Origin: Streptococcus mitis
GTDB taxonomy: Bacteria > Bacillota > Bacilli > Lactobacillales > Streptococcaceae
Direction: 5' to 3'
Assembly: GCA_001914195.1 (NCBI GenBank)
Contig: MKYF01000023.1
Span: 1 to 22,910 of the forward strand
DNA: 22,910 nt
In this document: piece by piece, positions 15,066 to 22,085 of the stretch
Position numbering within the stretch: the first letter of the stretch is position 1
Layout: each line of letters begins with the position of its first letter
Notes under the pieces: generated by a model
The model's database searches: none
Told to the model about the DNA's origin: nothing
The model's input: only the letters and a program-made list of their open reading frames with translations
Program-made: the position numbers and the translations under genes

Positions 15066-15075
15066 TTACTTAAAA

Positions 15076-15104
15076 AGTATACTACAGTTAGAAAATCTTG
15101 TCAA
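15076..15104 (-). promoter_or_regulatory. Promoter of tRNA-Thr
   Basis: Minus-strand TTGACA (15099-15104), 17-base spacer, TATACT (15076-15081), about 10 bases before the mature tRNA end; a strong near-consensus promoter, as usual for stable RNA. Confidence 0.88.
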
Positions 15105-15127
15105 GTTTCCTTAGAAATTTTCCATAA

Positions 15128-15155
15128 GAAAAAGCCAGGTAAGAGTCACCCAGCT
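15128..15155 (-). terminator. Terminator after queT
   Basis: Minus-strand AGCTGGGT and ACCTGGCT pair over 8 bp (two G-U) around GACTCTT and are followed by TTTTTC, 9 bases after the queT stop. Confidence 0.82.
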
Positions 15156-15164
15156 TGTCTTCTT

Positions 15165-15674
15165 CTATTTGCTTAAATCGATTCGACGACCAATTTTACC
15201 GATAATAATCGCTCCAATAATCAATGAGGCAAATTCACCAACTCCTGTTGTAAACCAAGTAAGGAAAAATGGTAATTGCGCTACAATATTCAACTCGGCA
15301 GCGATAGTAAACATGGAAATTGAAAAGAGGATTGAAAAGAAGAAATGATCTTTTCGAATTAATCCATTAAAGAGGTAATCTTTGCTGTATTTTGCAAAAA
15401 GCCAAACACCTAGACTGAGGAATACTAGGGTTGATCCACCACCAACAAAGACATCTAGCAGTCCGAAGCTAAAGAAATTAGCAATCATACAACCGATGGT
15501 AACTCCGATGATGTACTTAGGATTGTAAAAAGCCATAAAGTTCATCATTTCTGAAATACGGAACTGATAAGCACCATAGCTAATGGCATTTAAAGGCGGT
15601 GTGACAGTCAAAACGACATAAATAGCAGCAACGATTGCAATGTCTGCAACATCACGAATAGTTAATTTTTTCAT
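15165..15674 (-). CDS. queT: Queuosine precursor (preQ1) ECF transporter S-component QueT
   Basis: A 169-residue, roughly six-segment membrane protein of the QueT family, the substrate-binding unit that works with the shared ECF module to import a queuosine precursor. The N-terminus MKKLTIRDVADIAIVAAIYVVLTV, and NAISYGAYQFRISEMMNFMAFYNP, are typical of this family. ATG 15672-15674 is the start: AAAGGAG lies 8 bases upstream and the preQ1-II riboswitch ends there. A longer in-frame reading to 15734 would translate the riboswitch itself. The gene is regulated by preQ1 through that riboswitch. Streptococci lack de novo preQ1 synthesis as a rule, so this importer feeds tRNA Q modification. Confidence 0.93.
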   Translation of the reverse strand: MKKLTIRDVADIAIVAAIYVVLTVTPPLNAISYGAYQFRISEMMNFMAFYNPKYIIGVTIGCMIANFFSFGLLDVFVGGGSTLVFLSLGVWLFAKYSKDYLFNGLIRKDHFFFSILFSISMFTIAAELNIVAQLPFFLTWFTTGVGEFASLIIGAIIIGKIGRRIDLSK

Positions 15675-15678
15675 CTTT

Positions 15679-15735
15679 TCTCCTTTGGCGGTTGCCCGCG
15701 TGTAATATGCTTGGTGAAAGAAGCTAAGCACCAAG
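15679..15735 (-). promoter_or_regulatory. preQ1-II riboswitch controlling queT
   Basis: Minus-strand sequence begins CTTGGTGCTTAGCTTC, pairs through CTTGGTG/CACCAAG (P1/P2 region), contains GCATATTACACGCGG and the CCGC partner, and ends in AAAGGAGAA, the ribosome site of queT. This is the layout and sequence of the streptococcal preQ1-II (COG4708) riboswitch, which hides the Shine-Dalgarno sequence in a pseudoknot when preQ1 is bound. Confidence 0.95.
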
Positions 15736-15757
15736 GGTTGCTTTATTCAACCTTACT

Positions 15758-15766
15758 AGTATAGCA
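15758..15766 (-). promoter_or_regulatory. Extended -10 promoter of queT
   Basis: Minus-strand TGCTATACT, an extended -10 (TGn TATACT); transcription would start near 15751, 16 bases before the riboswitch. The -35 position (15781-15786) reads TAGCAT and lies in the opposing gtrA -10. Confidence 0.7.
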
Positions 15767-15781
15767 CAATAGCCTGCTTTA

Positions 15782-15790
15782 TGCTATACT
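15782..15790 (+). promoter_or_regulatory. Extended -10 promoter of the GtrA-family gene
   Basis: Plus-strand TGCTATACT, the inverted twin of the queT -10. Start is expected 7 bases after the hexamer, at 15797, which is the A of the ATG, so the mRNA would be leaderless. No ribosome site is seen. Confidence 0.6.
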
Positions 15791-15796
15791 TAAACC

Positions 15797-16228
15797 ATGA
15801 AAATTCCTATTCAAAAATTTTTTAACAATGAAATCTTAGCCTATCTCTTCTTTGGCCTTGCAACAACTCTAGTTTCGATTCTCTCACGATTAGTCATTTA
15901 TCAACTAAGTCATCAGGAACTTCTTGCTACGACCTTGGCAAATATAATTGGTATCCTCTTTGCCTTTATCACAAATGATAGGATTGTATTTAAGCAAGCT
16001 AGGCAGAATTGGCCAAGCCGTTTAGTGAAATTTTCTCTTGCCCGCCTTTCTACTTTTCTGTTAGACTTGCTCCTTACTTTTCTATTTGTAACCCAGTTTC
16101 CCCACATCATAGGTCAATTCGTAAATGAAAAACTTGACAAAATCAATGCAATCGAAACAGTTCTTGCACAATTATTGATAATTATCCTTAATTATATTTT
16201 TAGTAAGGTTTTTATTTTTAAAAAATAA
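15797..16228 (+). CDS. GtrA-family membrane protein
   Basis: A 143-residue protein with four hydrophobic segments and the GtrA fold, in which small membrane proteins are thought to move lipid-linked sugars across the membrane or to take part in teichoic acid and wall glycan decoration. Matching features are the opening FFNNEILAYLFFGLATTLVSILSRLVIYQL, the conserved AFITNDRIVFK after the second segment, and the closing LNYIFSKVFIFKK. The partner glycosyltransferase is not nearby. The ATG has no Shine-Dalgarno sequence, and the -10 is only 6 bases from it; see the leaderless promoter. Transcribed divergently from queT. Confidence 0.85.
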   Translation: MKIPIQKFFNNEILAYLFFGLATTLVSILSRLVIYQLSHQELLATTLANIIGILFAFITNDRIVFKQARQNWPSRLVKFSLARLSTFLLDLLLTFLFVTQFPHIIGQFVNEKLDKINAIETVLAQLLIIILNYIFSKVFIFKK

Positions 16229-16246
16229 AATTTTTGAGCATATATC

Positions 16247-16275
16247 TTGCGAGCTTTTCTTAATTAATATATAAT
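16247..16275 (+). promoter_or_regulatory. Promoter of mscL
   Basis: TTGCGA (16247-16252), 17-base spacer, TATAAT (16270-16275); leader of about 24 bases to the ATG with GAAAGGAA before it. Confidence 0.75.
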
Positions 16276-16304
16276 GAAGTGTAAACTTTTTTTGAAAGGA
16301 AATT

Positions 16305-16691
16305 ATGAAAATGTTAAAAGATCTTAAAGCATTTTTGCTTCGTGGTAATGTTGTTGACCTTGCTGTCGGTGTGATTATTGCCTCTGCTTTTGGTGCTATC
16401 GTTACATCACTTGTTAACGATATCATCACTCCACTTATTTTGAATCCAGCCTTGGAAGCTGCGAAAGTACAAAACATCGCTGAGCTTGCTTGGAATGGTG
16501 TTACATATGGTAAATTCTTGAGCGCTGTTATCAACTTCCTAGTTATCGGTACTGTTCTCTTCTTTGTTATCAAAGGTATCGAAAAAGCTCAAAGCCTTAC
16601 TAAGAAAGAAGAGGCTGCTGAGGAAGCTCCAGCTGCTCCAACTGAGTTGGAAGTACTTCAAGAAATCAAAGCCCTTCTTGAGAAAAAATAA
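16305..16691 (+). CDS. mscL: Large-conductance mechanosensitive channel
   Basis: A 128-residue pentameric membrane channel that opens under membrane tension to release solutes on osmotic downshock. Seen are the N-terminal amphipathic helix MLKDLKAFLLRGNVVDLAVGV, the TM1 pore-lining helix VGVIIASAFGAIVTSLVNDIITPL, TM2 FLSAVINFLVIGTVLFFVIKG, and a charged cytoplasmic C-terminal helix (SLTKKEEAAEEAPAA, EVLQEIKALLEKK). Length matches the family. It has its own promoter and shares a terminator with the convergent hemH. Confidence 0.97.
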   Translation: MKMLKDLKAFLLRGNVVDLAVGVIIASAFGAIVTSLVNDIITPLILNPALEAAKVQNIAELAWNGVTYGKFLSAVINFLVIGTVLFFVIKGIEKAQSLTKKEEAAEEAPAAPTELEVLQEIKALLEKK

Positions 16692-16695
16692 TCGA

Positions 16696-16731
16696 TTAAA
16701 AGGATCTAGCGCAAAGCTAAATCCTTTTTCT
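16696..16731. terminator. Bidirectional terminator between mscL and hemH
   Basis: AAAAGGATCTAGC and GCTAAATCCTTTT pair over about 12 of 13 positions around GCAAA-type loop, followed by TTTTTC on the plus strand. It also sits directly beyond the hemH stop. Confidence 0.8.
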
Positions 16732-17826
16732 TTACTCTTTTGGTAACTTACCTGCTTTCTCAAGCATTTTCTTGATCAAATAAGGCATCTTGACATTCTC
16801 CCGACCTTTTTTCTCAATCAGTTTTTTCACAAATTCTGGCATTTGTAAATCTTCAGATTCAGCCAAAATATTTTTCGTCTCATCTGAAGGAACTAATTCA
16901 TCAAAGGTTTCTTCTTCTGGAAGAAATTCCTTAAATTCTTTGTCCTCATTAGCTCTGACGGTATTGACCAAGGCATCAATCAAACGAGAATCCGTATTTG
17001 GCATTGGTGGACGATGGTAATTGACCCCAAATTCCTGACATAAGTCATAACACTCCACATCGTTGTCAAACAAGACTTCAATATGCTCGCTGATGAAGCT
17101 GATAGGGACAAAAATGTAATGGTCTGGATGTTCTGTCTGTTCTTTGAGATATTCCAAAACATCTGGCTTAATCCATGGAATACCGATATCACTTTCACTC
17201 TGCCAAGTGTTGGCATATTGTTCTGAACTCAAGCCTAGTTTTTCAGCAACTAGCTTGCTATTTTCAAAAATTTGGTCGATATAAGGGTCACCAAAATCCA
17301 AGGCAAAAATAGGCACACTATGGGCTGAAAAGATGACTTTAAAGCTGTCTTGCTTTACCTCTTCTTTTAAAATCTTACCAATTTCATCCGCCCAATAGTT
17401 TAAGAGCGCTTCTTCCTGATACCAGTCCTTAATGACCAAAAATTGAATTTGTTTGCTTTCCAAAAATTTTTCATAGCCCATGACAGAGTAGAAAGAATAA
17501 TGGGGCTCCAAAATCAAGCAAATACACTGTTCAATTCCGTCTGCTTCCATCTGACCGATCACATCTGGAATAAAGGGACTGGAAAACTTATTGGCAAAAT
17601 AGACACTGTATTCATTTCCCAGCCTAGCTTCTACCAAGGCAACCTCTTCACGCGTAATTCTTTGCAGAGGTGTGCCTCCAATTCGTACATAATTATCATA
17701 GAGAGTTTGAATCTCGTGGTCTTGAGGTCTCACTCCGCGACGAATATTTGTGAAAAAATCAGCCACACCTTCAAAGGTAATCTCTTCTGGCGAACCGAAA
17801 GTCATCATTAAAATTGCTTTTTTCAT
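16732..17826 (-). CDS. hemH: Ferrochelatase (HemH)
   Basis: A 364-residue chelatase that inserts Fe2+ into a porphyrin (coproporphyrin III in the Gram-positive route). The N-terminus MKKAILMMTFGSPEE, RIGGTPLQRITR (about 48-59), the catalytic His169 in FSAHSVP and the Glu247 block PISFISEHIEVLFDND match the family. It is alone here: no other haem biosynthesis gene is near, and streptococci generally lack the upstream pathway. The protein carries about 40-50 residues beyond the core, with a motif (MPEFVKKLIEKKG, MPYLIKKMLEKAG) repeated 18 residues apart at 329 and 347. The ATG has AAGGAAG at a normal distance, and an extended -10 (TGATAAAAT, 17862-17870 region) lies upstream. Confidence 0.9.
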   Translation of the reverse strand: MKKAILMMTFGSPEEITFEGVADFFTNIRRGVRPQDHEIQTLYDNYVRIGGTPLQRITREEVALVEARLGNEYSVYFANKFSSPFIPDVIGQMEADGIEQCICLILEPHYSFYSVMGYEKFLESKQIQFLVIKDWYQEEALLNYWADEIGKILKEEVKQDSFKVIFSAHSVPIFALDFGDPYIDQIFENSKLVAEKLGLSSEQYANTWQSESDIGIPWIKPDVLEYLKEQTEHPDHYIFVPISFISEHIEVLFDNDVECYDLCQEFGVNYHRPPMPNTDSRLIDALVNTVRANEDKEFKEFLPEEETFDELVPSDETKNILAESEDLQMPEFVKKLIEKKGRENVKMPYLIKKMLEKAGKLPKE

Positions 17827-17860
17827 AATCGCTTCCTTGTGATATTTTTATCAAGTTTAT

Positions 17861-17889
17861 TTTATCATTAATTCGTTGATAAGTAAACG
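17861..17889 (-). promoter_or_regulatory. Extended -10 promoter of hemH
   Basis: Minus-strand TGATAAAAT with a weak TTTACT 17 bases upstream, in the 154-bp space divergent from pepT. Positions are approximate to one or two bases. Confidence 0.45.
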
Positions 17890-17921
17890 CCAACATAGCG
17901 AATTTCCCTAACTTCAGTCTT

Positions 17922-17950
17922 TTGTTTTTCTCTTCTTTCTATGATACAAT
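17922..17950 (+). promoter_or_regulatory. Promoter of pepT
   Basis: TTGTTT (17922-17927), 17-base spacer, TACAAT (17945-17950) with TGA in front (extended -10). AAAAGGAG stands before the ATG. Confidence 0.6.
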
Positions 17951-17980
17951 GGAAAAAAATGAATTCAAAAGGAGTTTTTT

Positions 17981-19204
17981 ATGACTTACCCCAATCTCTT
18001 GGACCGCTTCTTAACCTACGTTAAGGTCAACACGCGCTCTGATGAACACTCTACTACTACTCCAAGTACGCAGAGTCAGGTAGATTTTGCTACAAATGTT
18101 CTTATTCCTGAAATGAAACGTGTTGGATTACAAAATGTTTATTATCTACCAAATGGTTTTGCAATTGGGACCTTACCAGCCAATGATCCATCTTTAACGC
18201 GTAAGATTGGCTTTATCTCCCACATGGATACTGCTGACTTTAATGCCGAAGGAGTTAATCCCCAGGTAATTGAAAACTACGATGGTAGTGTGATTGAACT
18301 TGGAAATTCTGGTTTTAAACTAGATCCAGCCGACTTCAAGAGTCTTGAAAAATATCCAGGACAAACGCTCATCACAACCGACGGAACAACCTTGCTAGGG
18401 GCTGATGACAAGTCTGGTATTGCTGAGATTATGACTGCTATTGAATATCTGACTGCTCATCCTGAAATCAAACACTGTGAGATTCGTGTTGGTTTTGGTC
18501 CAGATGAAGAAATCGGTGTTGGTGCTAATAAATTTGATGCAGAAGATTTCGATGTAGATTTTGCCTATACTGTAGATGGCGGACCTCTCGGAGAACTTCA
18601 GTACGAGACTTTCTCAGCAGCTGGTGCTGAATTGCATTTCCAAGGACGCAATGTTCACCCTGGTACCGCCAAAGGTCAGATGGTCAATGCCCTTCAGCTA
18701 GCGATTGATTTCCATAATCAACTTCCCGAGAATGACCGACCTGAGTTAACGGATGGTTATCAAGGTTTCTATCATCTTATGGATATGACAGGTAGTGTCG
18801 AGGAGGCGCGTGCAAGCTACATCATTCGTGATTTTGAAAAAGATGCCTTTGAAGCGCGTAAAACAGCTATGCAGTCTATCGCTGATAAGATGAATCAAGA
18901 ACTTGGTAGCGACCGTGTCAGCCTAAATTTGACAGACCAGTACTACAATATGAAAGAAGTCATTGAAAAAGATATGACTCCAATTACCATTGCTAAAGCC
19001 GTTATGGAAGATTTGGGGATCGCTCCTATTATCGAACCAATTCGTGGAGGGACAGACGGCTCTAAGATTTCCTTTATGGGAATCCCAACTCCTAATATCT
19101 TTGCGGGAGGAGAAAATATGCACGGACGTTTTGAATATGTCAGCCTTCAGACCATGGAACGTGCAGTTGATACCATCATTGGTATCGTAGCTTATAAAGA
19201 CTAA
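17981..19204 (+). CDS. pepT: Peptidase T (tripeptide aminopeptidase)
   Basis: A 407-residue cytoplasmic M20B metallopeptidase that removes the N-terminal residue of tripeptides, completing the breakdown of imported peptides. The two-zinc site is complete: His81 and Asp83 (ISHMDTADF), bridging Asp142 (LLGADDKSG), catalytic Glu176 with Glu177 (GPDEEIG), Asp199 (YTVDGG), and His in GGENMHGRFEY near residue 383. Length is normal. Convergent with pta and separated by a strong terminator. Confidence 0.97.
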   Translation: MTYPNLLDRFLTYVKVNTRSDEHSTTTPSTQSQVDFATNVLIPEMKRVGLQNVYYLPNGFAIGTLPANDPSLTRKIGFISHMDTADFNAEGVNPQVIENYDGSVIELGNSGFKLDPADFKSLEKYPGQTLITTDGTTLLGADDKSGIAEIMTAIEYLTAHPEIKHCEIRVGFGPDEEIGVGANKFDAEDFDVDFAYTVDGGPLGELQYETFSAAGAELHFQGRNVHPGTAKGQMVNALQLAIDFHNQLPENDRPELTDGYQGFYHLMDMTGSVEEARASYIIRDFEKDAFEARKTAMQSIADKMNQELGSDRVSLNLTDQYYNMKEVIEKDMTPITIAKAVMEDLGIAPIIEPIRGGTDGSKISFMGIPTPNIFAGGENMHGRFEYVSLQTMERAVDTIIGIVAYKD

Positions 19205-19261
19205 AAATAGGCTGGGCAAAAACTCAATTTTAAGAGAAAATGAAGTAAATCTTCACACAAT

Positions 19262-19308
19262 AAAACGCATAGTATCAAGGTTTTGGCTCCTGATACTGTG
19301 CGTTTTTT
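19262..19308. terminator. Long-stem terminator between pepT and pta
   Basis: AAAACGCATAGTATCA (19262-19277) and TGATACTGTGCGTTTT (19291-19306) form a 16-bp stem with one G-U pair around a 13-base loop, with T on the plus side and A/T on both. The stem is longer than usual for a terminator, and the sequence together with 19205-19261 looks to me like a family repeated in streptococcal genomes, which I cannot test here. Confidence 0.8.
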
Positions 19309-19343
19309 GATTATAAATGCGAATTATTTAGTAGCACTTCTCT

Positions 19344-20318
19344 TTATTGATGAACTGCTTGAGCTGCTGTGATAAGGGTCAACTTGTAAACATCATCAGC
19401 ATTACATCCACGAGAGAGGTCGTTAACTGGCTTGTTCAAACCTTGCAAAACAGGTCCTACTGCCGCAAAGCCACCAAGACGTTCAGCCATCTTGTATCCG
19501 ATATTTCCTGCCTCGATACCTGGGAAGATGAAGACATTTGCTTGACCAGCTACCGTACTTCCAGGAGCTTTCAAAGCTGCAGTTTCAGGAACAAAGGCTG
19601 CATCAAATTGCAACTCGCCATCGATTTCAAGGTCAGGACGCAAGTCGTGAGCAATTTTAGTTGCTTCAACAACCTTATCAACGCTTTCTCCAAATCCTGA
19701 ACCTTTAGTAGAATAGCTTAGCATAGCAATTTTAGGTTCGATACCAAACATCTTAGCTGTAATTGCTGAGTTGATGGCAATTTCAGCCAAAGCTTCCGCG
19801 TCTGGATTGATGTTGATGGCACAGTCTCCAAATAGATAACGTTCAGAGCCACGAACCATGAGAAAAGCACCTGAAGTACGCGTTACATTTGGACGAGTTT
19901 TGATGATTTGAAGGGCTGGACGAACTGTTGAAGCAGTTGAATGAATCGCACCTGACACCATTCCATCAACCAAGCCCAAGTAAACCAACATAACACCAAA
20001 GTAGTTGACATCTTCAACCAAAACCTTGCGTGCATCTTCTTCAGACATTTTGCCCTTGCGACGCTCCACTAGGGCAGCAACCATTTCTTCAAATTGAGGA
20101 TAATGTTGAGGGTCAATGACTTCATAACCATCCATGATCCCTTCAATTTCAAGATAAATTTTAATTTTTTCAGGATTTCCAAGCAAAACAGGAATCACTT
20201 CTGTTTCTTTTACCAAGCGTTTAGTTGCTTGAAGAATACGAGGCTCTTCCCCTTCAGGGAGAACGATGCGAGCATTTTTGCCAACTAGGTTGGCTTTGAG
20301 ACTTTCAAAAACTTCCAT
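19344..20318 (-). CDS. pta: Phosphate acetyltransferase
   Basis: A 324-residue enzyme that interconverts acetyl-CoA and acetyl phosphate; with acetate kinase it yields ATP, and in pneumococcus it balances acetyl phosphate made by pyruvate oxidase. Conserved blocks: VLPEGEEPRILQATKRL near the start, DGMVSGAIHSTASTVRPALQIIK (about 118-140), MLSYSTKGSGFG (about 199-210) and the end PVNDLSRGCNADDVY. It is the short form without the N-terminal regulatory P-loop domain. AAGGAG ribosome site. It lies 43 bp after the pseudouridine synthase gene; a TATAAT at 20342-20347 could give a second start inside the relQ series. Confidence 0.96.
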   Translation of the reverse strand: MEVFESLKANLVGKNARIVLPEGEEPRILQATKRLVKETEVIPVLLGNPEKIKIYLEIEGIMDGYEVIDPQHYPQFEEMVAALVERRKGKMSEEDARKVLVEDVNYFGVMLVYLGLVDGMVSGAIHSTASTVRPALQIIKTRPNVTRTSGAFLMVRGSERYLFGDCAININPDAEALAEIAINSAITAKMFGIEPKIAMLSYSTKGSGFGESVDKVVEATKIAHDLRPDLEIDGELQFDAAFVPETAALKAPGSTVAGQANVFIFPGIEAGNIGYKMAERLGGFAAVGPVLQGLNKPVNDLSRGCNADDVYKLTLITAAQAVHQ

Positions 20319-20341
20319 GAGTTTTCTCCTTTTAGATAATA

Positions 20342-20347
20342 ATTATA
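20342..20347 (-). promoter_or_regulatory. Possible -10 of an internal pta promoter
   Basis: A perfect TATAAT on the minus strand 24 bases before the pta start, but only a poor -35 (ATCAAC-like) at the matching distance. It could add pta transcription independent of relQ. Confidence 0.4.
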
Positions 20348-20361
20348 CTCTGAAACAGTTT

Positions 20362-21258
20362 TTATAGAGTATTAGTTGATAACTGGGTAATAAGGTTACT
20401 GAAATCATCCGGCAAGGAACTTTCTAACTGCAAGTCTTGCTCTAAAAATGGATGATAGAAGGATAGGTAATGGCAATGCAGGGCCTGACGTTGAATGCCG
20501 TCATCCAGACTACCTCCGTACAAATCATCGCCCAACAAAGGGAAACCAATATGAGAAAAATGGACTCGGATTTGGTGGGTTCGTCCAGTGTGCAAACGAA
20601 TATCGACCAAATGAATATTCCCATAAGAAGCGACAATCTTGTAAGAAGTATGGGCATACTTTCCACCTTTTGCCACCCGTCTGGTGATAATAGAGTCTTC
20701 ATCACGCGCAATCGGAGCAATAATTTCCCCCTCTGACTCCAAATATCCATCTCCTTTAACGAGGGCAAAGTAGCGTTTTTCAATGGACTTCTTCTGCAAC
20801 TGCTTGTCTAATCGTGCATGGGCATAGCCGTGCTTGGCAAAGAGCATCAAGCCAGAAGTATCTCTATCAAGCCTGGTTACAATATGAACCTGCTGATTTT
20901 CGTAATTTTGCTTGACGTAGTAACCCTTGATAAAATTGGCAATGGTATTGGAGTGGTTGACACTAGGAATAGACGCCACTCCATAGGGTTTGTTTAAGAC
21001 TAGAAAATGGTCATCCTCATAGAGAATATCTAATGGACGCTCGATAGATTCCAAGGTTTCAAAGCCTTCCTCAGCGGGAATATCAATAGTAACACGGTCC
21101 CCGATATCTAATAGATAGGTTGCATTTTGCGGTTGGTCATTGACCAGAATAGCCCCACCTCGAAACTTAATCTTGGCCAGAAGCCCCTTAGAAACCTCGT
21201 GCTTTTTTAAGAAAGTCTTAACCTTGACATGTTCATCTGCGATAAATTCAAACCTCAT
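20362..21258 (-). CDS. RluD-family 23S rRNA/RNA pseudouridine synthase
   Basis: A 298-residue pseudouridine synthase. The N-terminus (LKKHEVSKGLLAKIKFRGGAILVNDQ) is an S4-like RNA-binding domain; the catalytic aspartate lies in VTRLDRDTSGLMLFAK; and LVKGDGY, GRTHQIRVHFSHIGFPLLGDDLYGG are standard RluA/RluD blocks. The exact target uridine cannot be read. In S. mutans the equivalent third gene of the relQ operon is called rluE. Its ATG overlaps the nadK TGA (ATGA), so the two are translationally coupled. Confidence 0.93.
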   Translation of the reverse strand: MRFEFIADEHVKVKTFLKKHEVSKGLLAKIKFRGGAILVNDQPQNATYLLDIGDRVTIDIPAEEGFETLESIERPLDILYEDDHFLVLNKPYGVASIPSVNHSNTIANFIKGYYVKQNYENQQVHIVTRLDRDTSGLMLFAKHGYAHARLDKQLQKKSIEKRYFALVKGDGYLESEGEIIAPIARDEDSIITRRVAKGGKYAHTSYKIVASYGNIHLVDIRLHTGRTHQIRVHFSHIGFPLLGDDLYGGSLDDGIQRQALHCHYLSFYHPFLEQDLQLESSLPDDFSNLITQLSTNTL

Positions 21259-22085
21259 TCATCCACCTCGCCGATAAAGGCATCCTTAACGCGGTTCCAG
21301 AAGCTGGTATGGCTAGGAGTCGCAACAAAGTGAATCTTATGATGATCAATTTGATACTCGATTCGCTCGATACTACGAAAAGAATAGACACTATTGTCAA
21401 CCGAAATGGTGTGGTAATCGTTTCTCGTTGGAATGAGTTCAATCTTATCCTTCTTAGGCACAATAATAGAAGAGCCCAGCGTTCGATAGACACGATTATT
21501 AAGGCTGGCAATCTCCGTTAATTGCAAAGCTTCAATGGTAGGGTGTAAAACAGCACCGCCAAGAGACTTGTTATAAGCCGTACTACCAGTCGGTGTCGAA
21601 ACTGTTAGCCCGTCTCCACGAAAACGCTCAAAGGGAACACCATTGATGACAATATCTGCCACCATGGTTCGATCAGACCTGCGGATGCTGGCTTCATTGA
21701 GGGCACGAAAAATCTTGACCTCTCCATTTCCAAGAAAAACCTTCACATTTAGAACAGGGTAAGAAACCCTTGCTCCGGTATCCAGCTGCAAATTGGTCAT
21801 TAACTTATCCAACTCAAAATCACGATAATCGGTATAAAAGCCCAGATGTCCTGTATGAAGACCGATAAAGCGTACCTTATCAAGTTGGTCTTCGTACTTA
21901 TGAAAGGCCGACAAGAGCATGCCATCTCCACCAATGGAAATGACAATGTCTGGACTGCTATCATTGAGTATAAACTGATTTCTCTTCAAACGATCTCGCA
22001 ATTCATACAAAACCCTTTGACTCTGCGGTTTTCTATTGGCTATCAGGTCAATTCGTTTACCTGTATTCTTCATCTGTATCGTCAC
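21255..22085 (-). CDS. nadK: NAD kinase
   Basis: A 272-276 residue NAD kinase (PpnK) that makes NADP, the cell's supply for reductive synthesis. The catalytic GGDG is in VISIGGDGMLLSAF; NEASIRRSD and RGDGLTVSTPTGSTAYNKSLGG are the NAD-site and glycine-rich blocks. Two starts are possible: GTG at 22083-22085 with AGGA four bases before it, or ATG at 22071-22073 (MKNTGKRIDL, the usual annotated form) without a ribosome site at proper distance. Either way the start lies within the end of relQ (12-29 bp overlap), so translation is coupled. The 3' end overlaps the pseudouridine synthase start by four bases. Confidence 0.96.
   Translation of the reverse strand: MTIQMKNTGKRIDLIANRKPQSQRVLYELRDRLKRNQFILNDSSPDIVISIGGDGMLLSAFHKYEDQLDKVRFIGLHTGHLGFYTDYRDFELDKLMTNLQLDTGARVSYPVLNVKVFLGNGEVKIFRALNEASIRRSDRTMVADIVINGVPFERFRGDGLTVSTPTGSTAYNKSLGGAVLHPTIEALQLTEIASLNNRVYRTLGSSIIVPKKDKIELIPTRNDYHTISVDNSVYSFRSIERIEYQIDHHKIHFVATPSHTSFWNRVKDAFIGEVDE

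Noticed and set aside
15675..15734. N-terminal extension of QueT starting at 15734
   Set aside because: These 60 bases are the preQ1-II riboswitch; the family start and the AAAGGAG ribosome site point to 15674.
16210..16235. A/T palindrome after the GtrA gene as a terminator
   Set aside because: TTTTTATTTTTAAAAAATAAAA has no G-C pairs; too weak to call.
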